Assembly (NCBI GenBank): GCA_003008705.1
Contig: PDUO01000046.1
Span: 248,001 to 312,000 of the forward strand
Source of the DNA: Pezicula radicicola
Taxonomy: Eukaryota; Ascomycota; Leotiomycetes; Helotiales; Dermateaceae
Direction: 5' to 3'
Length of the DNA stretch: 64,000 nt
Shown piece after piece: positions 44,711 to 55,700 of this stretch; the first letter of the stretch is position 1, and each line of letters begins with the position of its first letter. The position numbers and the translations under genes were made by a program. The notes beneath the pieces were generated by a model that made no database searches, was not told the DNA's origin, and worked only from the letters and a program-made list of their open reading frames with translations.

Positions 44711-47375
44711 CGTTGTGATGGATTGGGGATGTATTATGGCTAGTATTATAATTAATGAGCGTATCGGAAGAAGGACTTCAAAGGTAAAGAGTGTTTTCAG
44801 AAACGCATCATAGAAGTTAGAGAACGTGTCGAGTCTAAAGCCGGGAACGCGAAATTGGAACGAGATTGCATACTAATTTGTTCTTTAAGCGACCCCATAT
44901 TGAATCATCACAAACATCTATCTGTGATTCTGTGAACCCTTTGCTGAAAGGCCCAGTTTTGCTATTTTGTACTGCACCTACTTGTTATGTAAAATTTCTT
45001 TGTAGATATTAAGATTCGCAATACAGCGCTTGTTATTACCTATCTTTGGTGTGTTTTAGGTACCTTTTTGCTAAGCGAGAGAGCATGGTAGAATAGGGTG
45101 ATACAATATACACTATACTACACCTGATTGCAGCCATACCCACGTTCTTAGTCTCGCAAATCTCACACTCTGGGTTTGCGCGTAAGAAGAGAAGATACTG
45201 GAGTTGGAGTAGAGAAGGAAAGCGGGTATAGTTGTGGTCATAGCTGTACAACTATGAGAACTTCTATGGTTACGAGTTGAGTTAACTTGATAGATATCTT
45301 ATACTAAGGGAACTTTAGAAATTTTGTTGCTAATAAACTGTTTGCTGTCAAAAATAAAGCAAACTAAATCTCTCAAATACTTGTTATAGCACAACTAACA
45401 AGAGTTACCTAGATATGTCGAATGGAGTGGGCAGACTGGTTACAGCCCGCGAAACTTAACGGCGATTATAGTACTCTATAGAAATTCCATGTAGCGGGTT
45501 GTTACGTGCGTGCAGATATATTTGTATGGCTTGGCCAGTGGTGGTGGTATTAGGTGCAGGTGCATACCTAATTAAGAACGATATTGAGGGAACAGATGGC
45601 CTTTAAGGTAACGTTATGCATTCATGAGGCTGACTTGGCCAGAGCTTGGAATACCAAAGAAGAAGAGAAATAATCATGGATTCAGAGAAAGTTATATACG
45701 GTAGGAGGTAGGGTAATGGCCATTCTATCCGGTAGGTAGCTCCTGTTACATAGGATTAAGACATATGAACCCTCGAGCACAGTAGTGGCGATTTGAGTGA
45801 GAGTCCGAATTGTCTGATTCTGAAAAATAAGTAGGAGGCAGTAGGCCTTCATATACAAGAGTTGAGCATCAATTTGAGCCTGATTTCTATACAAAATAAG
45901 GCATTCCGGATGCAACGGCATTGCGTGTAGAGCGCTACAATAGAAAACAGGGTTGCTAGAGGCCTGAGCCAAAGGCCCGAAAAAGAAGAAGCAATTATGG
46001 CCAGAATGAGGATATACTCCGACACGTGACAAAATGGGTCACAATGGCTGACAAGACAAGAATGTAAGAAAAGTTGTGCTGTGCCGTGATTTTTGTAGTT
46101 GTAATTGTAATTTGCTGTTCATTTTCTATGGGCAGGTAAGTACTGTAAGAAGAGTATAGACAAAGACACGAGTCTGTTACTTTAGCTTAAAGAATTGCTA
46201 GGTGCGATTATCTTCTACTTTATTGCTGTAAGGCATTAAGGAGACCTTCAAAGACCAAATTTACAAACCAGACCAACAGTTATAGTACAAAACTAGGCAA
46301 TTGATCGGACCGCATAGATTCCAAAATCATACGATCATCTTCAATCCTCTCAATCTCCTCAAATACGCGTACCAATAACTCCAAAACTCCAAATTGCGCC
46401 AGCATCTCTAATTGAGACCACTATCATTTCCAATCATAATTGCTACACCTATTACATAAAACATAAGATGCAGTAATTGAAACGTTATACAGGCAATACC
46501 CAAAAATTGTACTGTGTATTTTATGCAGTAAGCCCAACAGTTATATACTTGGACTTTTTCTGGGCTCATTAAATGATCCAAGAGATGATGAAGGAGATAT
46601 CTTAAGTGTCCTCCATCGTTGACTCGTTGCGTGTAGAAATTATATAGTGACCATAGGCAATGGAATAAGTTTGTTACTCTGTTGTCAAAGGCCATGTTTA
46701 TGTATTGTTTCCCTTTCGAAAAGCTTTGAAGGTGGAAAAGGTGTTTTTGGCGTTTATAACTAGTGACTTGACTGATAACGATTTTTTGTATCTTAGGTGA
46801 GTTGTTGGAATTTGGAGACACTATTAATTTTGGTGGGAGTAGAAGTAACGGCTGTGTATATTCACCCTAACTAGTTGAAATTAGGCATAGTGTATGCCAA
46901 ATATCAATGTTTACATGCCAAATAATAATTCCCATTATCTATGCCTGCCGGCTGTAGATATCAAGTTCAGAAATAGGGCACTTCTAGGTATTTTCATTGG
47001 CCTGACCAGAGTAACTCAAAGTCTTAGCTCATAGACAGCTCGTTCGTCAGCCACTTAACTTGAATCATCAGGACTGCTCACCGTTTAATAGGCATCCAGC
47101 TGATCAACATCAGCATTATAAGCCTCAGCATCTCCTAGCATGACACGTAGAAAATGGCCACTTTAATAATATTTCCGAGCCTTTTTTCCCACCACAATAC
47201 CAGCGACCAAAACCTGGAGAAGACTTCCCTCAAGAGATTGGCGATTCCTCGTCCACGTTAAACCTGCAAGTAGATGCTGTGCATGCGCCGCCCGAAATAA
47301 CAACAGGCTAGATATCCAGCCTTAATCCATTACGTATTTGTCTGATGTGTCGTCCGCTGTACCATTTAACCCAGT
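44711..47375. other. 2.7-kb AT-rich gene-free stretch
   Basis: Between the doubtful LRR-like gene and the 3' end of the FRG1-like gene. Open frames near 45682-46032 and 46408-46821 (minus) lack ATG support, motifs and codon regularity. No element with recognisable ends was found. Together with 41-44 kb this is the most gene-poor part of the window. Confidence 0.45.
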
Positions 47376-48249
47376 TTAGCTGTACTTGTCATGCTTATTC
47401 TTAACCTTTATAAGCAACAGTGCCTCGTGATAATCGCCCTCCCTCCTCGCCTTCTTCAGCCTCCTCACTTCATCATCTTCCAACTTCCTACCAACTGCCT
47501 CCTCAAGCTCCTTCCTACTAATCTTCTCCCTAGCCTTCTCCTCCTTGGAGGCCTTTAATTTCGGCTTGAAGCGTGCTTGCATTCGTATCCGCAATGTAGT
47601 ATTAAAGTTAATATCTGTTGCATCCCCACGGATCTCTGGCAGGGCGTTTGCTTTCGAGGATGTTGAGGGTTTGATGGTCAGGAAAGTCTCTCGTTGGGAT
47701 TGGATCTGGAATGTGCCTGGTGTATCTGCGGTTGGGATTATAAGGAAGGATTCGAGAGGTGAGACGGCTTCTGTGCTTGCAGAGAGGATCCCATATTTGT
47801 CACAAGTCAGATATCTATCACTCGTCAGTTGTTGTCCAGCACCCTCAAGAGAGTCTGTACCTTGAATGATGGCCCTTGAAAGTAAATGTCTCTGTGCCAG
47901 CTACTTTGTTCGCAACCCAAACCTGCCGCACGTCGTGGGGCTCTGCTGTCGAGGGATCACCATCTATTATATTTTCCAGCGCACTAGTAAACACCTTGCC
48001 ATTGGTATCGCAAGCTATACATGTCGGTGGCTCCGAAGGCAGTACAAATACTACGGGTCCAACGACATCAGTAGCCGCCTCCGCTGTAACCCAGCTTTTG
48101 TCGTCGACCGCCTCCGTATCGCCTTCTTGCGCTGCTACAAGCTCTTTGCCAGTCGAACTCTCGCCATTGTCGCCGAACTTCTCGGCCGTATCAACGCGCT
48201 TCCTCTTCTTGGTCTTCTTGTCGCCTTTGAAAGTTAATGCTTTGACCAT
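47376..48249 (-). CDS. FRG1: FRG1-like protein, beta-trefoil, nuclear (275 aa)
   Basis: FRG1 family proteins are nuclear/nucleolar, associated with RNA processing and actin binding. Exons 48249-47861 and 47814-47376; the junction AG|A restores HHSRYLTCDKYGILSA, the start of the beta-trefoil core (fascin-like fold). Other cues: the lysine-rich nuclear signal KKTKKRKR at residues 11-18, VWVANKVAGTETFTFKGHH, FLIIPTADTPGTFQIQSQRE, and a basic helical C-terminus (KEEKAREKISRKELEEAVGR) with the family-like end KNKHDKYS. Length is close to human FRG1 (258 aa). It is divergent from the oxygenase gene with only 217 bp between start codons. Confidence 0.88.
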
Positions 48250-48466
48250 GGTGATGGTTTGTTCGGTGTGGATTGATTGCGTCGTGGAGGGGAGGAGGTT
48301 ACGAGCTGCCTTGCTAGGAAAAGGCTGTGGCGGAGGGGGCCGACGCGCTAAAAGCTGGACCCCTCATATTTTTCTATCATGTAGGTACGGAGTAGTAATT
48401 TGAAAAAACATATTTAAAAATCACTTCAAAATTTACAACTTACACAACTCAGAGGACTTGTTTAAG

Positions 48467-49669
48467 ATGACTTCAGCAGCAGTCACAGTCAGTCTTGAAG
48501 ACTTACGGAATGGTACAGTACATTCCAAACGTTCAACCTGCATCTCATGACTCTCGCTAACCTCCTCACAGGCAATATCTCCTTCTCCACACTTGAAGAA
48601 GCATTTGGCCCCGAATCTCTTGGGATAATAGTCGTAAAAGACGTACCTTCAGAGTTTGTGGAACTCAGACACAGACTACTTTCGTATTCATCTTATCTAG
48701 GCAACCTCCCGTCATTCAGACTTGGTCAGTCTTTCTATCACGCAGCTAAGCAAGGCTAACAAATCCTTAGAGAAGCTCGAAAATGCCGCCTCCAAATACT
48801 TAACCGGCTGGTCCCGTGGAAAAGAAACCTTGAAGAACGGCCAGGTCGACACCCTGAAAGGTTCCTATTACGCCAACTGTGCATTCTACGTAGATCCAAG
48901 CCTCTCCTGCGCCAAACCAACCGCAGAATTCTCACCAGACAATTTCCCCGAGTACCTGAGTCCTAACATCTGGCCTGGAGATAACGTACTCCCAGGTTTC
49001 AAAGAAACGTTCGAGGAACTATGTCGCATCATCATCGACACGGGAGTTTTGGTAGCTAGAGCATGTGACCGGTACGCCGAGAAAGAGATTCCGGATTATA
49101 AGCCGGGGTACTTGGAGCATGTTGTTAAGACATCAACAACAACTAAGGCTCGCTTATTACATTATTTTCCAGCAGATGCTGATGTCAAGGAGACGGGGAA
49201 TGATGATGACTGGTGTACAACTCATCTTGATCATGGTTGTCTGACTGGTCTTACCTCTGCGATGTTCATCAATGAGACTAAGCAGCCTCCTTCGATCCCG
49301 ATAAGCTACTCCTATCAGCCCAAATTCTTGCCTGCACTATTAGAGCTTCCCTCATCACCAGATCCTACTGCCGGGCTGTATATTCAATCTCGGAGTGGTG
49401 AGACAGTACAGGTCAAGATCCCAAGAGATTGCATCGCTTTCCAAACGGGCGAGGCATTGCAGAGAATCACGATGGGGAAATTCAAGGCTGTTCCTCATTT
49501 TGTGAAGGGAGTACGGCCAGGTTTGGCTGCTGCAGACGGTGGAAGGATTGCCAGGAATACATTGGCAGTCTTCACACAGCCAAACCTGGGAGAGATTGTT
49601 GATGCGGAACAGGATATTAGCTTTGGAGAGTTTGCAAGAGGCATTGTAGAAAAGAACACGACGAAATGA
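48467..49669 (+). CDS. 2-oxoglutarate/Fe(II)-type oxygenase-like protein (365 aa)
   Basis: Fold of the isopenicillin-N-synthase/2OG oxygenase superfamily. Exons 48467-48512, 48572-48724 and 48771-49669; all joins in phase. An N-terminal segment resembles the DIOX_N region (VSLEDLRNGNISFSTLEEAF, then ESLGIIVVKDVPSEF). The jelly-roll core has an H-x-D pair in CTTHLDHGCLTG (H218, D220), a distal His in VPHFVKGV (H309) and an Arg about 19 residues on (RIARNTLAVF, R328), fitting the iron triad and a possible 2OG-binding Arg. CIAFQTGEALQRITMGKFKA also fits. Substrate is unknown. No secondary-metabolism neighbours are present, so a primary-metabolic or protein-modifying role is as likely as biosynthesis. 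Confidence 0.82.
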
Positions 49670-51593
49670 TTAGGAATTTATGACGTGCTTGAATATCTGT
49701 TGTGTTTCCCTAAATAGGCCTCTCAGCCTTGACATAGTAAAATGAAAAGCTTCTAACATATCTTCACTTAGTATCTTACAGAAATGGGGTTTCCTTGGCC
49801 ACTAGACCTTGACAATGGATATCCACTATAGCACTACGCCCGCACCTAGCAAAGCATTCCGTATGGCAGAGTGAACTAAGAGTTTCCTTCATAACCCGAC
49901 TTTTTCAAATCTGACTATTTGGGTTCAAGACTACTAAGAACATGAACCCGTTTTTCCAGATAAGGACAGCATGCTATGAATGCAGGGAGTATGGCCTGTT
50001 GCTATTCATTTCCCTTCTTAATTTAGAGAACAAGAGCGCGGCTGTTGGGTTCGATCATCGGCATCGGTGCAGTTACCAGTGATCCCTGGGTTGTCGTCGT
50101 GAGGAGACTGGAGGAAGTACTAGACGAACGATAGTAGAATGTTGTGCATGTGCACCATTGTAAAGGCATTGGCTATTGAGAATTGCCATACCATGTTCAA
50201 TCCCAACATCGATATTCGCGATATGGAAGAAGCTTGCCGCTATCGTTGTTTGTTGCCACTGACTCGAGTCACTCGACCACCCTTCTCGACGGGTGGACGT
50301 TGAAATTGAGTGGCAAGGGTCGCAAGGTTAAAGACCAGCCTTGTATGATTGGCTTCGTTGACAAGAAACCCTGTTGATATTTCATGCATAATAGTAAACT
50401 ACCTCAGGGGGCGCAGTCAAGGTTGATAAGAATATTCTAAAGATATCGGTCGCGCGCGCAAGAAGATATATTTCCTACCCGATATGAAAGTTGCGAGTCC
50501 GATAAACTTGTTTTCTTGGAAACGTGTGAAAGGTGTGAATGATGCTGATCGGCAAGGAGGTCAGACACCTTGGCGATTCCAACCTGCCAGGAAGGTCATC
50601 CGAACTCCCGCCAGCGCAACCCAGACCCAGAGGTGACTGGGAAGGTGTCGGATCACGTCAGAAAGGGAAGACTGCCTTGAATGGAGAATTATGGAACTTG
50701 CTGAGAATTTGATAATTTTAGAAGAAAAAGACGATCGTGACAAGACCCAATTGTACAGTACAATACCATTCGTACTTGCGAAAATCATCGTCATGATTGG
50801 CGTCGGTGCCACTATCGCGAACAAAAGGTAAATGTCGCGTAGATTTTGCGTAGTGGCCGTTAAAGCCTAGAACCGCCGCAGACGTTGGAGATATTCAGGG
50901 ACCATCACGCCAAGATACTTTCGTAATTCCACCTAGCAACCACTCTCGCTCCAGTTTCATCATTCGGTTGCCAAAATTCCAATTATCCTAAAGTTGCTCT
51001 CGAGTCACGGTGACAAGGTCATCATGATGGCTCCGTGCTCAGTGATGAGCCCATTACTGCCCATGCATGTGTTTGCACTATTATTTCAAAGTATTCAAGT
51101 ACCGTCTCTGCATCTCAAGGCCCCACTAAGTCCACAAGTTCCAAGATAGCAAGTTGCAAGCACACACCCTACACACCCCGCCGCTCCAATTACCCCTCGT
51201 CCCTTCAACTCTCCCCCTTTCACCAAGCAACCTTAAAGCTAAAAGACCCTGCTGGGAGTAACCAATGCAAGTGCCGCACGTCAAAAGTCCCTACAAAAGT
51301 GGAAGGGGTGTTTCCTTTGCATTGACCTAGTCGTGATGAAGACCTTGATCGTCCTTTCCTCTGGAGGGTATGACCATGTCTCCTATCCGCTCATGCTCGC
51401 TTTTCCATCTCTTTAAGTTCAAGCTTGGATCTGATCTCCCTCTTGATTGATATTCTCCGTTTTACTCGCTGACTTTTTTCTTCTATCCTTCCCAATCATC
51501 ATTCGTTTGATTTGTGAATCGTCTCGAGTTGCGCTTCACTGCTCAATTCGACTACATTCGTTTGCATTTGTTTATTAATTCCTAATCGTTATC
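49670..51593. other. Intergenic, upstream of the exo-beta-1,3-glucanase
   Basis: 1.9 kb without a convincing gene; the open frames at 50561-50824 and 51035-51325 have no motifs. The last 500 bp is pyrimidine-rich and presumably the glucanase promoter and leader. CreA-type hexamers (SYGGRG) can be found, e.g. CTGGAG near 51361 and GCGGGG on the minus strand near 51178, but such short matches are weak. Confidence 0.35.
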
Positions 51594-53029
51594 ATGTTTT
51601 TCGGGAAGCATGCCTTGACAGGCCTGTTTGCTGCAGCTGCAGCTTCGGCTTTACCCTCTTCGTAAGTAACAACTGCTTTTCCCTTGCTGGACGAGGACGG
51701 CGCTTACATATATTGGTAGAGAATCCTCAAAGCGGTCGGTGTCCTTCAGCTTTGGAAGCGAGACAGTTCGAGGTCTGAACATTGGAGGATGGCTGGTATT
51801 GGAGCCGTGGATCACACCCAGTATCTTTGAAAGTGTTGATCAGTCATTGGGAATTGTCGACGAATTTACTCTCACTCAAAAATTGGGGTCAGACGCCGCT
51901 ATGGAAATTCTACGTCCTCATGTGAGTATTGATGCATAAAGAAGGCTTAAGAGTGTCGCTAACTGTTTCCAAAGTGGGACACTTGGTGTACTTTTGCCGA
52001 TTTCGAGAAGATAGCACAGGCTGGATTCAACACTGTGAGAATCCCAATAGGCTACTGGGCATATGCTCTCGAAGATGGCGAGACATACACACAAGGAGCG
52101 GCTGTCTACATAGATGCTGCAATTGACTGGGCCCGGGCATTGGGTCTCAAGATCTGGATTGACCTGCACGGTGCACCAGGCTCACAGAACGGCTTCGATA
52201 ACAGTGGCCACAGGGTTGATACACCAGGTTTTCAACAGGGAGACACGACCGCGCAGACACTAGCAGTGTTAAATACTATTACACAAAAGTATGCTCAACC
52301 TTCTTACCAGGACGTCGTCGTAGCCATTGAGCTTCTGAATGAGCCACAAAGCTCGAAGTTGAATTTCGATGAACTAAAAGATTTCTACCGCACGGGTTTC
52401 AACCAGGTTCGTGCTGTGAGTGATACTCCAGTCATGTTCCATGACGGATTCGTGTCTCCGAGCACATGGAATGGATTTCTCTCTGTCTCTGATAACAACG
52501 CTCAGAATGGTGAGTAAAACAAATGCTAGCTATATTCAAGTATTAAAACTAACAAAGACATGTAGTCGTTGTCGACCACCACGAATACCAAGCTTTCACT
52601 AACGAGTTCGTTGCCATGCAACCCTGGCAACATCGTCAATATGTTTGCAACAACGCAGCTTCGTACTCCTCTGGTAACGACAAATGGGTAGTAGTGGGTG
52701 AGTGGACGGCAGCGGAAACTGACTGTGCGCCCTACCTTAACGGCTATGGAATTGGAGCCCGTTACGACGGTACTTACCCGGGTTCTTCATTTGTCGGGTC
52801 CTGCTCTGGTATCTCTGATATTTCGACCTGGTCGGACACTATGCGTGGTGACGTCCGAGGGTACATTGAAGCTCAGCTCGAAGTTTTCGAAACCCACACC
52901 CGTGGTTGGGTCTTCTGGAACTTTAAGACCGAAGGAGCAGGGGAGTGGGATGCATTCGCGTTGTTGGATGCGGGAATTTTCCCACAACCTTTGACAAGTA
53001 GGCAGTTCTCTACTATTTGCTCGAATTGA
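51594..53029 (+). CDS. EXG1: Secreted GH5 exo-beta-1,3-glucanase (422 aa)
   Basis: Releases glucose from beta-1,3-glucan in the cell wall. Exons 51594-51661, 51720-51921, 51975-52509 and 52566-53029; all phases close. MFFGKHALTGLFAAAAASAL is a clear signal peptide, and SSKR just after it fits a Kex2 propeptide site. GH5 marks: RGLNIGGWLVLEPWITPSIF; FNTVRIPIGYWAYALEDGE; KIWIDLHGAPGSQNGFDNSG; acid/base Glu in VVAIELLNEPQSS (E213); VVVDHHEYQAF; nucleophile Glu in VVVGEWTAAETDCAPYLNG (E314); and GWVFWNFKTEGAGEWD. Cys pairs around CAPYLNG...GSCSG agree with Exg1 disulfides. Length agrees with fungal Exg1 (about 400-450). No GPI signal or CBM seen. Confidence 0.94.
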
Positions 53030-53847
53030 GCGCTAGTAGATGGAGCACTACTTCGATTCCTTTGCAATGGAGGTTTAGGTTAATGGCATTTGATAATATT
53101 GGGGAATAAACGATGGGCGGCACTTTACGCAAACGGCCTCTCCTTTGAAATGGGAGGAGTTAAAACCTTTGTATTCACACACTTATACACCCTTAGATAG
53201 GTAGACTTGGCTGGGCATTATTCCTCACTGGACTTTATTAGACTTTACAGGTCTTTAGCACAATAATCATTCGTGGACCCAGTTTACTCTACTTTATGAA
53301 TGAAGTCCTCTATTAATGCCGACTCGCCCTATCTTTGCTTTATTATTTACCATTTATTTCATGACTTGAACTATTAAACCTATGGGCTTGAGCTTAGGAT
53401 AAGAAGGAAGGAAGAAACTCACGGACAGAGCCGTTCCCGAACAACTAAGTTTGCATAAACCTCGCCTTCTCGAAATGGTTGGCTCGACCAAAGAGGGAAA
53501 GAGCGGGTGAAGATACGCGAGCTCCGATGTGCAACAAAAAGAAACCTTCAGCTAAAATTATATGTCGTCACGTGATATATAATATTGAACTTAAGTGTTT
53601 CTTAGTGAGTGCCAAATGTTTTCTCTTGAGCTAGTGGTTGTATTTTAGTGTAGGTATTCACAATTGAACTATGCATTAAGTTTGCCAGGCCATTTGCTCA
53701 ATTCACACAAGCCCGCTCATTCTATCGCAGCAAAAAATTCTCGCTAACACCCCTCGCAACGACCCCAAGAGCACAACCTTGCAGGGTCTTTAACGCAAGT
53801 AAGAAAAATAAAAATAAAAAGAGGAAGAGTAAAAATATACCACCAAG
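53030..53847. other. Intergenic, glucanase to WDR89-like gene
   Basis: 818 bp between two plus-strand genes; AT-rich, no gene or repeat recognised. An A-rich leader (AAAAATAAAAATAAAAAGAGG) precedes the ATG at 53848. Confidence 0.45.
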
Positions 53848-55274
53848 ATGTATCTTCTAAATACTGTAGATGCCTTCAAGGTTTCTTCACCGGATGATGA
53901 TACATATATCTACGATATCCTACCTCTGTCAAATGGTAGCGGTCTAGCTTCTATCTCGTCGGATGATTGTTTGAGGTTATTGAATCCGCTTGCGCTTAAT
54001 GGGTCGCCTTTGTGTGTTGTTGAGGGCGTTAATAAGGAGGTTACTTGCTTGAATGGGTGGGGTGATGGTGGTTCTGGTGGTGGTGTTGAGGAGGGAGTTG
54101 TGGTTACGGCCGGACGAGATGGGAGGGCTGTTTTGGCGGATTTGAGGAGTGGGAAGGTGGTTGGTGAGGTTAGGAGTGGTGAGTTTTTGGGGGTTCTTTC
54201 TTTTGGGGTTTCGGGGGTTTGATGAAGGGTGTGGATGTGGAGTTATGGTTGTTTAGAGCTCGTGCTGTCTTGGATGCTGTTGCATTTGGGATACAGGAGC
54301 TATTTAAGAGTTTTGGGATTTTTTTTAGGACTTTTTCTTTGAATTATGCTAATAAGTTTTTAGATCAAAACGCTCCAATACTTTCGTTGGCATGTTTAGC
54401 ACCTCATGGCCTTGCTGCTGGAACCGAATTGACAAACCATCAAGCTTCCGTGCTGATATGGTACGTTCTCCTATTATTCACATGCTCTAGCAGTACTAAT
54501 TCGCATTAGGGATACCAGAAATTTGGCGGAGCCCATACGGCAGTATATTGAGAGTCACAGCGATGATGTCACAGAAGTACTTACCATAAAGACTCCAACA
54601 TCATCTCAAAGCTGACTTCTATTCACAGTTACAATTCCACCCAAGTCATCCTTCAATCCTCCTCTCTGGATCAACAGACGGCCTGATAAATATCTATAAC
54701 ACTACAATTGCCGATGAAGAAGAGGCATTACATCAAACTATTAACCACGGTCACTCAATACATAAAGCTGGCTTCCTCAATGACACGGATATCTTCGCTC
54801 TGTCACATGATGAGAAGTTCTCTGTGTATGAGCTAGTGACGAACTCAGAGGAGGGTGTTGAAGAACCACCGCCTGCTCATTATGGTGATTTGAGGGAGTT
54901 GTTGGGTGGTGAGTATGTTGCTAATGTTGTGAGGAGGTTGGGTGGAGGAGCTGTAGTTGGTGTTGGTTCTCATAGGTAAGTCTTACTTTGCTTTTAACTT
55001 ATTTTGAGGTATAGGGACTTATAGATGTGTTTAGTCGAGAGGGTTTTGATCTAGTTCATTTGAATAAAGTTCCTCCTTGGACTTTTGCGCCGGAATCGAA
55101 AGTCAGTTTGGTGGGTGCTCATGGGTCGGAAATTGTTAGGTCGTTTTGTTTTCTCGATGCGGTATGTTCTCCCCTGTTCTAAATTTGATGTGAGATACTG
55201 ATAATTTGTAGCATAAGACTGTTTTGACCGCTGGTGAGGATGGGCAAATAGAAGCGTGGCGAGGAGATGAGTGA
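53848..55274 (+). CDS. WD40-repeat protein, WDR89-like (343 aa)
   Basis: Six exons: 53848-54178, 54364-54460, 54510-54576, 54629-54975, 55035-55161 and 55212-55274; every junction keeps phase. WD40 cues: YIYDILPLSNGSGLASISSD, VVVTAGRDGRAVLADLRSGK, ASVLIWDTRNLAEPIRQY, LQFHPSHPSILLSGSTDGLI NIYNTT, and the last blade KTVLTAGEDGQIEAWRGDE. The sequence order and the short C-terminus match WDR89-type proteins, whose function is poorly known. The first intron is 185 nt and G/T-rich, longer than the rest; a different donor is possible. The stretch encoding GWGDGGSGGGVEEG is a glycine-rich loop. Cytosolic or nuclear; no targeting signal. Confidence 0.85.
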
Positions 55275-55700
55275 GAGCACTTGAACGTAGTGTTGGGACT
55301 ATTCCGAATACGAAGGACTGTCAGGCGAGCAGGTGTCATGATGTTGGATGGCCTCCAGTAAGGATGAAGAAGAGGTAAAACGATTCAAAGGAAGCAGACA
55401 AGAAGTAAAATTAAGATATCCCATAGAGTCCGACGTCGCACCAGCTGTAGTTGTTAGTTGTCGTCGAGTATAGCAAGTAGTCCATATTCGGCCGTAAAAG
55501 CCGATGATGAGGCAATCACTCCGCCGAGAAAGCTGTCGCGTGTGTTTTGGCGAAGAGGACAGCTGTATTTCAGTATTCGACAAACAAAGGAACCCCGCCA
55601 CCTCCGTTCGTTATGATCGTCACTGGAGAAATGTTATCATGACCAATTCTATTTGTACAGCTTCCAGTTAGATGATATTGCGACGAGCATCACATCGACC
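55275..55700. other. Intergenic, WDR89-like gene to HRD3
   Basis: 426 bp between two plus-strand genes holding the 3' UTR of the first and the promoter of the second. No other feature seen; the open frame on the opposite strand (55299-55601) has no motif. Confidence 0.45.

Noticed and set aside
45682..46032. 116-codon minus-strand open frame
   Set aside because: No ATG support in good context, no domain, composition like surrounding noncoding DNA.
46408..46821. 137-codon minus-strand open frame with a hydrophobic end
   Set aside because: Frame begins at GTG; the hydrophobic tail is AT-driven (Leu/Ile/Phe) and no partner exon or homologous motif is visible. Could be an orphan gene, but unsupported.
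47876..48403. 175-codon plus-strand open frame antisense to the FRG1-like gene
   Set aside because: Reverse shadow of FRG1 exon 1; the minus-strand protein has recognisable family features and correct splicing.
51035..51325. 96-codon plus-strand open frame before the glucanase gene
   Set aside because: Ser/Thr/Pro/Cys text from a pyrimidine-rich promoter; no motif.
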